Shown: positions 27,581-35,365 of the stretch, one piece after another
Numbering within the stretch: the first letter of the stretch is position 1
Layout: every line of letters starts with the position of its first letter
Assembly: GCF_027947575.1 (NCBI RefSeq)
Contig: NZ_CP116256.1
Location: 7,936,001-8,000,000 of the forward strand
Source: Streptomyces rubrogriseus
GTDB lineage: Bacteria > Actinomycetota > Actinomycetes > Streptomycetales > Streptomycetaceae
DNA length: 64,000 bases
Direction of reading: 5' to 3'
Translations under genes and position numbers: made by a program
Notes under the pieces: model-generated
Told to the model about the DNA's origin: nothing
Database searches by the model: none
The model's input: the letters and a program-made list of their open reading frames with translations, nothing else

Positions 27581-28423
27581 CTACCGGCTCAGCCGCTGGA
27601 ACCTCCGTACCGCCAGGGGCAGGAAGATCGCCGTCAGCACCACCGGCCACACGCCCGCCATCAGCAACGCGTGCTGTTCCACCCACGAGTCGCCGCCGCC
27701 GACCGGCGTGCCGAACAGGTCGCGAGCGGCGGCCGCCGTCGACGAGATCGGGTTCCACGCGGCCACCCAGCCCAGCCAGTCGGGCATGAGCTGCGGGGCG
27801 ACGAAGATGCTGGAGATCATCGTCAGCGGGAAGACCACCGCGAACAGGCCGCCCGCCGCCTCCGGGTTGGGGACCAGGAGGCCCAGCCACACGCCGATCC
27901 AGATCAGCGCGAAGCGCAGCCACAGCAACAGCCCGAAGGCCGCCACGAAACCCCAGCCGCCCTCCGGGCGCCAGCCCATGGCCATCGCCGTCAGCATCAT
28001 GATGGCCAACTCCGCGCAGGCCACCAGCAGATCGGTCACCCCGCGCCCGGCCACCACCGCCGAGGACGCCATCGGCATGGAGCGGAAACGGTCGATGACG
28101 CCCTTCGTGGAGTCGTAGACGACGACCGTCGCGGTGTTGATGAAGCCGAACGCCATGGTCATCACGAACATGCCCGGCATCAGGAAGTCCTTGTAGTCCC
28201 CGCCGCCGGGCACCGTCATCGCGCTGCCGAAGACGTAGCCGTAGAGGAGGACCGACAGGATCGGGAAGCCCAGCTGCCAGGCGATGTTGACGGGCTGGCG
28301 CTGGTAGTGGGTCAGGCCGCGGCGGACGATGTTGCCGCAGTCGGCGAGCAGCCAGTAGAGGCGGCCGCGCTCGGGCGGAGCCGTCGCCGGACCGGCCGCG
28401 CTGTCGACATCGAGGGCGCTCAT
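27581..28423 (-). CDS. ABC-2 type permease, DrrB-like
   Basis: A 280-residue ABC-2 permease with six membrane helices. [21 protein letters not shown] opens the membrane part; [20 protein letters not shown] is the conserved cytoplasmic signature of DrrB-type exporters; [20 protein letters not shown] and [16 protein letters not shown] follow. Its ATG overlaps the ATPase stop (ATGA at 28420-28423). Together with the ATPase it forms an exporter for hydrophobic drugs or metabolites such as anthracycline-like molecules; the substrate is not predictable. Confidence 0.9.
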   Translation of the reverse strand: MSALDVDSAAGPATAPPERGRLYWLLADCGNIVRRGLTHYQRQPVNIAWQLGFPILSVLLYGYVFGSAMTVPGGGDYKDFLMPGMFVMTMAFGFINTATVVVYDSTKGVIDRFRSMPMASSAVVAGRGVTDLLVACAELAIMMLTAMAMGWRPEGGWGFVAAFGLLLWLRFALIWIGVWLGLLVPNPEAAGGLFAVVFPLTMISSIFVAPQLMPDWLGWVAAWNPISSTAAAARDLFGTPVGGGDSWVEQHALLMAGVWPVVLTAIFLPLAVRRFQRLSR

Positions 28424-29442
28424 GCCGCCACCGCCTCCTTCTTGTCCTTCTCCTTCTTCTCCTTCTTCTCCTTCTCCGCGTTCCGCGCGGGCTCCACGCT
28501 GGTGCGGTGGCCGGTCAGGCGCAGGAACACGTCGTCGAGGCTCGGCCTGCGCAGGCCGATGTCCTCGACGGCGACGCCCTCGTCCTGGAGGGTGCGCGCC
28601 ACCTCGGTCAAAGCCGGCACCCGGTCGGTGACCGGGGCGTGCACGCGCAGCGCCACCTCCTCGACCTCGGGTTCGCCCTTGCAGACCCGGGCCACCGTCC
28701 GCACCACCCGTGGGATCTCGGCCCGGTCGGCGACCACGACCTCGATCCGGTCGCCGCCGACCAGGTTCTTCAGCCCGTCCGGGGTGTCGTCGGCGATGGC
28801 CCGGCCCCGGTCGATGACGGTGATGCGGGAGGCGAGCCTGTCGGCCTCCTCCAGGTACTGCGTGGTCAGCAGGACCGTCGTGCCGCTCGCCACCAGCTCG
28901 CGGACCGATTCCCAGACCTCGCCGCGACTGCGGGGGTCCAGGCCCGTCGTCGGCTCGTCCAGGAACAGGACGGACGGGGCGAGGATCATCGACGCCGCGA
29001 GGTCGAGGCGCCGCCGCATGCCGCCGCTGTACTTGCCCACGCCCCGGTCGGCGGCGTCGGTCAGGTCGAACTGCTCCAGCAGCTCGACCGCGCGGGCCCG
29101 GGCCCGCCTGCCGCCCAGGTGGAACAGGCGCCCGAACATCTCCAGGTTCTGCCGGCCGGTGAGCACCTCGTCCACGGCCGCGTACTGGCCGGTGAGGCCG
29201 ATCCGCGCCCGCACCTCACGTGCCTGCCGGGCGAGGTCGAGGCCCGCCACCTCGGCCCGTCCCCCGTCCAGCCCGATCAGCGTGGACAGGATGCGCACGG
29301 CCGTGGTCTTGCCCGCGCCGTTCGGCCCGAGCAGGCCGTGCACCGTGCCCTCGCGGACGGTCAGGTCGAAGCCGTCCAGGGCGCGTTTGTCGCCGTAGCG
29401 CTTCTCCAGGCCTTCGGCCCGTACCGCGTGTCGCTCGCTCAT
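28420..29442 (-). CDS. ABC exporter ATPase, DrrA-like
   Basis: A 340-residue ATPase. Walker A is GPNGAGKTT near residue 42, the Q-loop is [19 protein letters not shown], the signature [13 protein letters not shown], and Walker [19 protein letters not shown]. The DrrA C-terminal regulatory domain is present ([16 protein letters not shown] near residue 310). The last 20 residues are a run of Lys and Glu, encoded by repeats of CTTCTC on the plus strand; this tail is not part of the family. ATG at 29442. Divergent from a TetR gene across an operator-like palindrome. Confidence 0.92.
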   Translation of the reverse strand: MSERHAVRAEGLEKRYGDKRALDGFDLTVREGTVHGLLGPNGAGKTTAVRILSTLIGLDGGRAEVAGLDLARQAREVRARIGLTGQYAAVDEVLTGRQNLEMFGRLFHLGGRRARARAVELLEQFDLTDAADRGVGKYSGGMRRRLDLAASMILAPSVLFLDEPTTGLDPRSRGEVWESVRELVASGTTVLLTTQYLEEADRLASRITVIDRGRAIADDTPDGLKNLVGGDRIEVVVADRAEIPRVVRTVARVCKGEPEVEEVALRVHAPVTDRVPALTEVARTLQDEGVAVEDIGLRRPSLDDVFLRLTGHRTSVEPARNAEKEKKEKKEKDKKEAVAA

Positions 29443-29468
29443 GGGTCCCAGTCCCCCTTCCGTTCCCT

Positions 29469-29512
29469 AACTGAGTACACCGTACCCGATTGCGCGTACG
29501 CCGTACTCAGTT
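29469..29512. promoter_or_regulatory. TetR operator between ABC exporter and its regulator
   Basis: AACTGAGTAC (29469-29478) and GTACTCAGTT (29503-29512) form perfect 10-bp arms with two inner GTAC half-sites (CACCGTAC and CGTACGCC), giving nested GTAC-N3-GTAC elements in both arms. The patch fills most of the 96-bp divergent region, so one regulator could control both promoters. A further AAACTGA follows at 29528. Confidence 0.75.
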
Positions 29513-29538
29513 TTTCGGCGCGGACTTAAACTGACCCC

Positions 29539-30345
29539 ATGGCAAGCGGTACGGAGACCAGCGGCAGCGGCGACATCGGCCGCACCCTCGAACTGTTGTG
29601 GGACACCGGCCGACGCCCCAGCCGGGGACCCAGGCCCGGCCTGACGCTGGAGCGGATCGTGGAGGCCGCCGTCGAGGTCGCGGACCGGGACGGTCTGGGC
29701 GCGGTCTCGATGCGCCGGATCGCCACCGAGCTGGGCACCGGCACGATGTCCCTGTACCGCTACGTCCCCGGCAAGGGCGAGCTGCTCGACCTGATGCTGG
29801 ACCGCGTGCAGCGCCCGTCCGAGAACCCGGCCGACCTCGGCGACGGCGGCTGGCGCTCGGCGCTGCACGCGCTCGGCCACGCCGCGCTCGCCCTCTACCG
29901 CCGCCACACCTGGCTGCTGGAGGTCAACCAGTCCCGCCCGGTCCTCGGCCCGTCCGCCCTGGACGGCATGGAGAAGGTGCTGGCCCGGATCAAGCCGATG
30001 GGCCTGACCGACCCCGAGCTGGTCTCGGTGATCGTCATGATCGACGGGTACGTCGTCGGGGCCGCCCGCACGCAGGTGTACGAGCGGGAGGCCGAGCGCG
30101 GGTCCGGGCTGACGGACGCGGAGTTCTGGGCGGCCCAGGAGCCGGTGCTGGTGAAGGCCATGAGCAGCGGGCGCTACCCCGTGCTCTCGTCCCTCTCCGA
30201 GGACGCCTTCGGCACCGGCTTCGACCACTTCGAGTTCGGGCTCCAGCGCATCCTCGACGGGCTGGAGGTGCTGGTGGCCTCGCGCCGGGCGGCGGACGCC
30301 CCCGCGGCGGGGGACGGCTCAGCGACGCCGGAAGATCCGGCGTAG
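29539..30345 (+). CDS. TetR family regulator of the ABC exporter
   Basis: A 268-residue TetR regulator. After a 30-residue lead the HTH reads LTLERIVEAAVEVADRDGLG, AVSMRRIATELGTGTMSLYRYV with the conserved LYRYVPGKGELLDLM. The C-terminal ligand domain is of the TetR_C type seen in drug-efflux repressors (NQSRPVLGPSALDGMEKVL, DGYVVGAARTQVYEREAER). ATG at 29539. Divergence from the exporter pair and the shared palindrome point to local repression relieved by the export substrate. Its 3' end overlaps the convergent gene by 27 bases. Confidence 0.9.
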   Translation: MASGTETSGSGDIGRTLELLWDTGRRPSRGPRPGLTLERIVEAAVEVADRDGLGAVSMRRIATELGTGTMSLYRYVPGKGELLDLMLDRVQRPSENPADLGDGGWRSALHALGHAALALYRRHTWLLEVNQSRPVLGPSALDGMEKVLARIKPMGLTDPELVSVIVMIDGYVVGAARTQVYEREAERGSGLTDAEFWAAQEPVLVKAMSSGRYPVLSSLSEDAFGTGFDHFEFGLQRILDGLEVLVASRRAADAPAAGDGSATPEDPA

Positions 30346-31308
30346 CCCCAACAGCGCGGCCAGCGCGACGAGCAGCCCGACCGCCCCCACCTTGAGCGTG
30401 TTGCCGCCCGGACCGTTGGAGTCCGCACCCGAGGCATGGGAACCGGAACCCGATCCGCCGCCCGAGTCGCCACCGCCGCCGGGCACGTCCTGGGCCTTCA
30501 CCGGGCTGTTGACGCCCTCCATGCCGAGCAGCAGCTTCTTGCCGTCGGTGGTGTAGGTGGCGGACTCGCCCTGGCCCAGGGGCACGCTGATCCGCTCCCC
30601 GCGCTTGATCTTCCCGCCGTTCCAGTCGTACCAGATGCCCCCGAGGTAGCCGCGCACGGCGAGCTGCTCGCCGTCCGGGGAGAAGGCCGCGTCCGTGGCC
30701 CAGAGGTCGACGGGGACGGTGGGCTTGAAGACGTTGGTGCCGGAGGGGGAGAGCTTGGCCGGGCCCTCGTACAGGTGCCCGCCGTCCTCGTTCTTGTCGA
30801 TGATGTAGACCCGCCCGGTCTTCGGGTGGACCACCATCGACTCCGCGTCGCGGGAACCGTCCGTGTACTTCACGACGTACTGCGTCGCCTTGACGGTCTG
30901 GTCCTTCAGCTCCGTCGGCTCGGGCAGCTCGTAGATCCACACGTACGGCCAGGTCACGCCGTCGTTGTCGCCGATGTCGCCGACGAAGATCTTGTTGCCG
31001 GGGCCGATGGCGATCGCCTCGACGTCGCGGGGCGTGCCGACGCCGGACAGCGCGACGCGGGCGACGGTCTCGCCGGTGGCGCCGTCCACGGCGTAGATGT
31101 ACGGGCCGGTGTCCTGGTCGTTGTGGGTCCAGTAGATGCCGGGGTGCAGACGGGACGCGGCGAGGCCGCTGGACTCGGTGATGCGCGGGTCCTTGATCGT
31201 GAAGCCGTCGCTCCCGGCGGGCCCGTCGTCCGCGTCCGCCGCGGAGGCGGGCACGGCGAACGCACCCACGAGAAGGGCCGAGGCGAGGAGGGCGAAGGGT
31301 CGGCGCAT
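30319..31308 (-). CDS. secreted, membrane-anchored beta-propeller-like protein
   Basis: A 329-residue exported protein. MRRPFALLASALLVGAFAVP with ASAAD is a Sec signal peptide. The middle has strand-rich repeats such as HPGIYWTHNDQDTGPYIYAV, EAIAIGPGNKIFVGDIGDND and AESMVVHPKTGRVYIIDKN, resembling propeller proteins that read esterase-like or NHL folds. A Gly/Ser-rich linker leads to a C-terminal helix (VGAVGLLVALAALLGL) and arginines, a membrane anchor. ATG at 31308; upstream in-frame codons lack coding character. The ligand or enzyme activity is unknown. Confidence 0.82.
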   Translation of the reverse strand: MRRPFALLASALLVGAFAVPASAADADDGPAGSDGFTIKDPRITESSGLAASRLHPGIYWTHNDQDTGPYIYAVDGATGETVARVALSGVGTPRDVEAIAIGPGNKIFVGDIGDNDGVTWPYVWIYELPEPTELKDQTVKATQYVVKYTDGSRDAESMVVHPKTGRVYIIDKNEDGGHLYEGPAKLSPSGTNVFKPTVPVDLWATDAAFSPDGEQLAVRGYLGGIWYDWNGGKIKRGERISVPLGQGESATYTTDGKKLLLGMEGVNSPVKAQDVPGGGGDSGGGSGSGSHASGADSNGPGGNTLKVGAVGLLVALAALLGLRRIFRRR

Positions 31309-31420
31309 GCGCCAAGCCTGCCATCCCGCGCGGGCGTTCACGTCGGCGGTCACCCCCTCGGTCACCCTGCGTGGTCGGGCTCACATCGCGTCGACCAGGC
31401 CGATCGTCCATGATGAGCGG

Positions 31421-32110
31421 ATGCTCAGGTTCATGTTCGTCGGCGACTCCATGACGATCGGGAGCGCAGGCGAACACACGTGGCGCTACCGGCTGTGGCA
31501 GCACCTGCGCGACTCCTGCGGCCGCCCCTTCACCTTCGTCGGCCCGCGCGAGACCCTCCATGACCGGGTGACGGACGCCCCCACCTCGTGCGCCTACGCC
31601 GAACCCGGCTTCCCCCGCGCCCACCTGGCCGGCTGGGGCGAGGGCTGGCACCACATGACCCCGCTGATCGCGGAGACGGTACGGTCCTGCCGCGCGGACG
31701 TGCTCCTGGTCTCGCTGGGCCTCATCGACCTCGGCTTCTACACCAACGCCGAGCAGACCGCCGCCAACGTGCGCGCCTTCGTGGCGAACGCGCGCTCGGC
31801 GAACCCGCGCGTGCGCGTGGCGGTGATGCCGGTGCTGCACAACATCCGGGTGGACGCCGACGAGACCTTCGCCGAGCAGGTCGCCCACTTCAACGAACTC
31901 CTCGTGAAGACCGTCGCCGACCTCGACGCCGAGGGCTCCCCGCTGCTGCTCGTCCCGCCGCCGCCCGGGTACGACTTCCACACCGACACCTACGACGGCA
32001 CGCACCCCAACGAGAGCGGCGAGCACCGGATCGCGGAGGCCTTCGCGACGGCGATGGACGAGGAGTGGGGGCTCGGCGGCCCCTACTCCCCCGGCCCTTC
32101 GTCCCCGTAG
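31421..32110 (+). CDS. SGNH/GDSL hydrolase
   Basis: A 229-residue SGNH hydrolase without an obvious signal peptide. Block I MFVGDSMTIGSAGEH holds the nucleophile serine near residue 9, block III is ADVLLVSLGLIDLGF (a variant of the G-x-N-D block: the usual asparagine is replaced by L-I), and block V DGTHPNESGEHRIA holds Asp and His of the triad. ATG at 31421. The enzyme probably cleaves an ester, for instance a sugar acetyl group or a secondary-metabolite ester. Its 3' end overlaps the convergent nucleotidyltransferase by 28 bases. Confidence 0.86.
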   Translation: MLRFMFVGDSMTIGSAGEHTWRYRLWQHLRDSCGRPFTFVGPRETLHDRVTDAPTSCAYAEPGFPRAHLAGWGEGWHHMTPLIAETVRSCRADVLLVSLGLIDLGFYTNAEQTAANVRAFVANARSANPRVRVAVMPVLHNIRVDADETFAEQVAHFNELLVKTVADLDAEGSPLLLVPPPPGYDFHTDTYDGTHPNESGEHRIAEAFATAMDEEWGLGGPYSPGPSSP

Positions 32111-32856
32111 GCCGCCCGGATCTCCCGGACCAGCCGGCCGGCACAGGACCGCACGGCCCGGCCGCTCCAGTTCTCCGTCCCCTGCCCGAGGTAGACGGCG
32201 CGCGCGTGGGCGAGCGGCGGCCGGTACGAGGCGGGCAGCCGCCCCAGGGCCCAGTCCGCCGCCGCGTCCTTCGACCGGATGTCCCCGGTGACGAGCGTGC
32301 TCCAGACGCGGGCGAGGGTGAGCAGCACGTTGCGCGTGTCCGACTCCAGCCCGGTCAGCAGCTCCGGCACCCCGGCGGCGATCGCCCGCCGCAGGTCGCC
32401 GTGCGGCACGGGGTCGAGCAGGGCCGCGGGCGGCGGGCCGTAGAGCGGGGCGTCGGCGCGCAGCACCATCGTCAGCAGCGGAGCCAGGTCGGGGTCGTCC
32501 TCCGGCTCCGGGACGGCGCCGCGCTCGTAGGAGTCGCGCAGCCACTCGCCGTACAGGTACTCCCGGCGGGGCGGATACCGCCAGGGCCGGACGTCGTCCC
32601 GCACGACGGCGATCAGCTCGACGGGGCGCCCCCCACCACCGGACACGCCGAGCAACTCCCCGGTGAGCCGCTCGCGTTGCCCGTACGTGGTCGGGCGCCC
32701 CAGGACGACGAGGAGATCGAGGTCGCTGTACGGTCGCAGCCCGCCGAGGGTGGCCGAGCCGTGCGCGTAGACGCCGAGCACGTCGCCGTCCTGGTCGAGG
32801 TGACGCCGGACGAGGGCGACGAGGTGATCGGTGCGGTCCCGGTCCCGCTCTGGCAT
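32083..32856 (-). CDS. AadA-like nucleotidyltransferase
   Basis: A 257-residue protein with an N-terminal nucleotidyltransferase domain (VLGVYAHGSATLGGLRPYSD, then LDLLVVLGRP: the GS-x10-D-x-D motif near residues 33-46) and the C-terminal DUF4111/AadA helical domain (NVLLTLARVWSTLVTGDIRS, KDAAADWALGRLP). This is the plan of aminoglycoside 3''- or 9-adenylyltransferases. It could give streptomycin/spectinomycin tolerance or act on another substrate. ATG at 32856, preceded weakly by GGACGCGCAT. No mobile element is near, so it looks like a resident chromosomal gene. Confidence 0.83.
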   Translation of the reverse strand: MPERDRDRTDHLVALVRRHLDQDGDVLGVYAHGSATLGGLRPYSDLDLLVVLGRPTTYGQRERLTGELLGVSGGGGRPVELIAVVRDDVRPWRYPPRREYLYGEWLRDSYERGAVPEPEDDPDLAPLLTMVLRADAPLYGPPPAALLDPVPHGDLRRAIAAGVPELLTGLESDTRNVLLTLARVWSTLVTGDIRSKDAAADWALGRLPASYRPPLAHARAVYLGQGTENWSGRAVRSCAGRLVREIRAAYGDEGPGE

Positions 32857-32946
32857 ATGCGCGTCCTCCCGTGTCCAGGTCGCCGTGCGTATCGTTGTAC
32901 CGCGCGGCTGTACTCGTCGTTGAGTCAGCCGGGGAGGAGCGCCACG

Positions 32947-33540
32947 ATGACCGTCCTTGACGACAGGACCGCGATGGCCGAGAGCGACAACACGCGTCGA
33001 CTCGACGAGATGTTCGAGCGACTCGAGAGGATGCCCGTCCCCGAGGGTTACAAGGTCGAGATCGTCGGGGGGGTTGTCTACATGGCACCACAGCGGGACA
33101 TCCACTGGCAGACCATCCTCGAGATCCTCTGGGCTCTGGAAGATCACTTCGGACGGCGGCAGGCGAGAATCTTCTCGGACGTCCGCATCGACTTCCCCGG
33201 CTACGAGAACGGATTCTGTCCGGACGTCGCCAAGATCAAAAGTGGGGCGAAGAAGGACGACAACGGCAAGTGGCGTTACGAGGATGTCGAGTTCGTCGCC
33301 GAAGTCATTTCCAGAGGCACGGCGCGGAACGACTACGAAGCCAAGAAGACCGCCTATGCCCTCGCGGAGGTACCGGTCTATCTCATCGCTGACCCCTATG
33401 CACGCAGGTGCCGCTTGTTCACCGAGCCCAAGGACGGCATCTACGTGACCGACACCTCCATCGAGTACGGCGGAGTCGTAGACATGACAAACACCCACCT
33501 CGGCCTCACTCTCGAGACAGCGGACTTCCCCCGCGACTGA
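32947..33540 (+). CDS. Uma2 family protein (PD-(D/E)XK nuclease fold)
   Basis: A 197-residue Uma2/DUF820 protein. The family core is visible: YKVEIVGGVVYMAP (with the first acidic residue), ILEILWALEDHF, FSDVRIDFPG, CPDVAKI with the catalytic aspartate, and VEFVAEVIS followed by DYEAKKTAYA, which supplies E-x-S and K. These give a restriction-endonuclease-like active site, though the function of the many Streptomyces copies is unproven. ATG at 32947 follows GGGGAGGAG. The gene is less G+C-rich than its neighbours, as these genes often are, and stands alone. Confidence 0.85.
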   Translation: MTVLDDRTAMAESDNTRRLDEMFERLERMPVPEGYKVEIVGGVVYMAPQRDIHWQTILEILWALEDHFGRRQARIFSDVRIDFPGYENGFCPDVAKIKSGAKKDDNGKWRYEDVEFVAEVISRGTARNDYEAKKTAYALAEVPVYLIADPYARRCRLFTEPKDGIYVTDTSIEYGGVVDMTNTHLGLTLETADFPRD

Positions 33541-33550
33541 GCGCCCCCGC

Positions 33551-33583
33551 TTGCCTGGAGCGCACTCCAAGTCGTTGGCTTGG
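33551..33583 (+). promoter_or_regulatory. MerR-type promoter of aldo-keto reductase
   Basis: TTGCCT (33551-33556), a 19-bp spacer containing the dyad TGGAG-CGCA-CTCCA (33556-33569), and TGGCTT (33576-33581) form the long-spacer promoter that MerR-family activators untwist. The reductase ATG lies only eight bases further, so the mRNA is nearly leaderless. The regulator gene is not in this window. Confidence 0.5.
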
Positions 33584-33588
33584 GGACC

Positions 33589-34581
33589 ATGGAGTACACG
33601 CAGCTCGGACGCACGGGACTCAAGGTCAGCCGGCTCGTCCTCGGCACCATGAACTTCGGTCCGCAGACCGACGAGGCCGACAGTCACGCGATCATGGACG
33701 CGGCGCTGGACGCCGGCATCAACTTCTTCGACACCGCCAACGTGTACGGCTGGGGCGAGAACAAGGGCCGCACCGAGGAGATCATCGGCAACTGGTTCGC
33801 CCAGGGCGGCGACCGGCGCGACAAGACCGTCATCGCCACCAAGGTGTACGGCAACATGGGCGCCGACGGCGAGGCGTGGCCCAACCACGACAAGCTGTCC
33901 GCCGTGAACATCCGGCGTGCGGTCGACGCCAGCCTCAAGCGGCTGCGGACGGACCACATCGACCTGTACCAGTTCCACCACATCGACCGCGCCACCGGTT
34001 TCGACGAGATCTGGCAGGCCATCGACGCGCTGGTCCAGCAGGGCAAGGTGCTGTACGCGGGGTCCTCGAACTTCCCCGGGTACAAGATCGCGCAGGCCAA
34101 CGAGACCGCCGCCCGGCGCGGCGGGACCATCGGCCTGGTCAGCGAGCAGTGCCTGTACAACCTGGCCGAGCGCCGCGCCGAGATGGAGGTGATCCCGGCC
34201 GCGCAGGAGTACGGCCTCGGCGTCATCCCGTGGTCGCCGCTGCACGGCGGGCTGCTCGGCGGGGTCATCAAGAAGGAGGTCCAGGGCGGTCGCCGGGCCT
34301 CCGGACGGGCGGCCGACGCCCTGGCCGACCCGGCGAAGCGGGCGCAGATCCAGGCGTACGAGGACCTGCTCGACAAGCACGGCGTCGAGCCGGGCGAGGC
34401 CGCGCTGGCATGGCTGCTGACCAGGCCCGGCGTGACCGGCCCCATCGTGGGCCCGCGCACCGCCGAGCAGCTCGCGTCGGCACTGCGGGCCGTGGAGCTG
34501 GAGCTGTCGCAGGAGCTGCTGGCCGGGCTCGACGAGGTCTTCCCGGGCCCGGGGCCCGCTCCGGAGGCCTTCGCCTGGTAG
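33589..34581 (+). CDS. aldo-keto reductase
   Basis: A 330-residue NADPH-dependent aldo-keto reductase of the YajO/YghZ-like group. MEYTQLGRTGLKVSRL opens the barrel; the catalytic tetrad is D and Y in FFDTANVYGWGENKG (about residues 49-54), K in IATKVYG and H in YQFHHID. The nucleotide end has IVGPRTAEQLASAL. ATG at 33589 is preferred over TTG at 33580 because homologues begin MEYTQLG. Likely role: reduction of aldehydes or ketones under electrophile stress, in keeping with the MerR-type promoter. The final codons are duplicated just after the stop. Confidence 0.92.
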   Translation: MEYTQLGRTGLKVSRLVLGTMNFGPQTDEADSHAIMDAALDAGINFFDTANVYGWGENKGRTEEIIGNWFAQGGDRRDKTVIATKVYGNMGADGEAWPNHDKLSAVNIRRAVDASLKRLRTDHIDLYQFHHIDRATGFDEIWQAIDALVQQGKVLYAGSSNFPGYKIAQANETAARRGGTIGLVSEQCLYNLAERRAEMEVIPAAQEYGLGVIPWSPLHGGLLGGVIKKEVQGGRRASGRAADALADPAKRAQIQAYEDLLDKHGVEPGEAALAWLLTRPGVTGPIVGPRTAEQLASALRAVELELSQELLAGLDEVFPGPGPAPEAFAW

Positions 34582-34647
34582 CCCGCAGGCCTCCGCCTGG
34601 TAGCGGGGCGGGGTGGTGAGCGGGGCGGCGGCCGCCGCACGGGCCGG

Positions 34648-34734
34648 TCAGCCGAGGGCCGCCGCCAGCGCCACCACCACGAGCATCAGCACGAGCACAC
34701 CGGCCATGATCCGGTTTCGGGTCTTCGGGTCCAC
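34648..34734 (-). CDS. 28-residue membrane peptide
   Basis: A short frame too small for routine ORF listing: GTG start at 34734, stop at 34648. It encodes VDPKTRNRIMAGVLVLMLVV followed by VALAAALG: a basic, polar start and one membrane helix of about 18 residues. CGGAG lies just before the GTG. It is nested between the aldo-keto reductase and thpR, 10 bases after the thpR stop, so it may be co-transcribed with thpR. I think similar peptides are annotated in other Streptomyces, but cannot check. Function unknown. Confidence 0.6.
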   Translation of the reverse strand: MDPKTRNRIMAGVLVLMLVVVALAAALG

Positions 34735-34743
34735 GCTCCGAGC

Positions 34744-35316
34744 CTAACCGGAGGAGCCGAGCGGGCTGCGGGCGACCGCCTCGTAACGGGGCAGCTCGCC
34801 CGGCACGCCCGACTCCGGCAGGTTGCTGCGGACCAGCGCCAGGTCGGTCACGGTCCAGGTGGGGCCGGTGAAGCCGGAGAGCGCCTCGACGTAGGGGCGG
34901 ACGTCGAACGCCTGTCTGCTGCGGGCCAGGGTCAGGTGGGCCCGGTAGCGGCGGTGCTCGCCGGTCCCGACGCCCGCCCTGCGCCCCGCGGCCTCGGCGC
35001 GGCTGACCAGCAGCCGCAGGGTCGCCAGGCCGCCCTCCGCCCCCACCCACAGCGCCCGGCCGCGGCCGAACTGGCCGCCGCCGCGCAGCGCCAGTTCGAA
35101 GGGCGCGGTGCGGTGGGCCGCGCGCTCCAGGCGGGCCGACAGGTCGGGTACGACGTCGTCGTCGACCTCGCCGTAGAAGGCGAGGGTGAGGTGCCAGCCC
35201 GGACGGCCGGTCCAGCGCAGCCCGTCGGCGCCGGGCAGCCCCCGCAGCACGGCCACCTCCGCGGCGAGGGCGGCGGTGACGTCCTCGGGCGGCAGTACGG
35301 CGGCGAACAGTCTCAT
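34744..35316 (-). CDS. thpR: RNA 2',3'-cyclic phosphodiesterase
   Basis: A 190-residue 2H phosphoesterase. It starts MRLFAAVLPPEDVTAALA, with the two signature motifs HLTL in RPGWHLTLAFYGEV (about residue 43) and HLTL in RYRAHLTLARSRQ (about residue 127). These histidines hydrolyse 2',3'-cyclic phosphates or join 2'-5' RNA ends. Length is typical. ATG at 35316; longer readings upstream run into intergenic sequence. It lies 49 bases after the MFS stop on the same strand. Confidence 0.88.
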   Translation of the reverse strand: MRLFAAVLPPEDVTAALAAEVAVLRGLPGADGLRWTGRPGWHLTLAFYGEVDDDVVPDLSARLERAAHRTAPFELALRGGGQFGRGRALWVGAEGGLATLRLLVSRAEAAGRRAGVGTGEHRRYRAHLTLARSRQAFDVRPYVEALSGFTGPTWTVTDLALVRSNLPESGVPGELPRYEAVARSPLGSSG

Positions 35317-35365
35317 GGGGCCAGCCTGGCAGAGCCCCGCCGCCCGGACCCCGGGTTTCCCACCC

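Noticed and set aside
32083..34380. A 765-codon minus frame running through the Uma2 and aldo-keto reductase genes into the nucleotidyltransferase
   Set aside because: Only the last 257 codons from ATG 32856 look like a protein family; the rest is antisense to two well-supported plus-strand genes.
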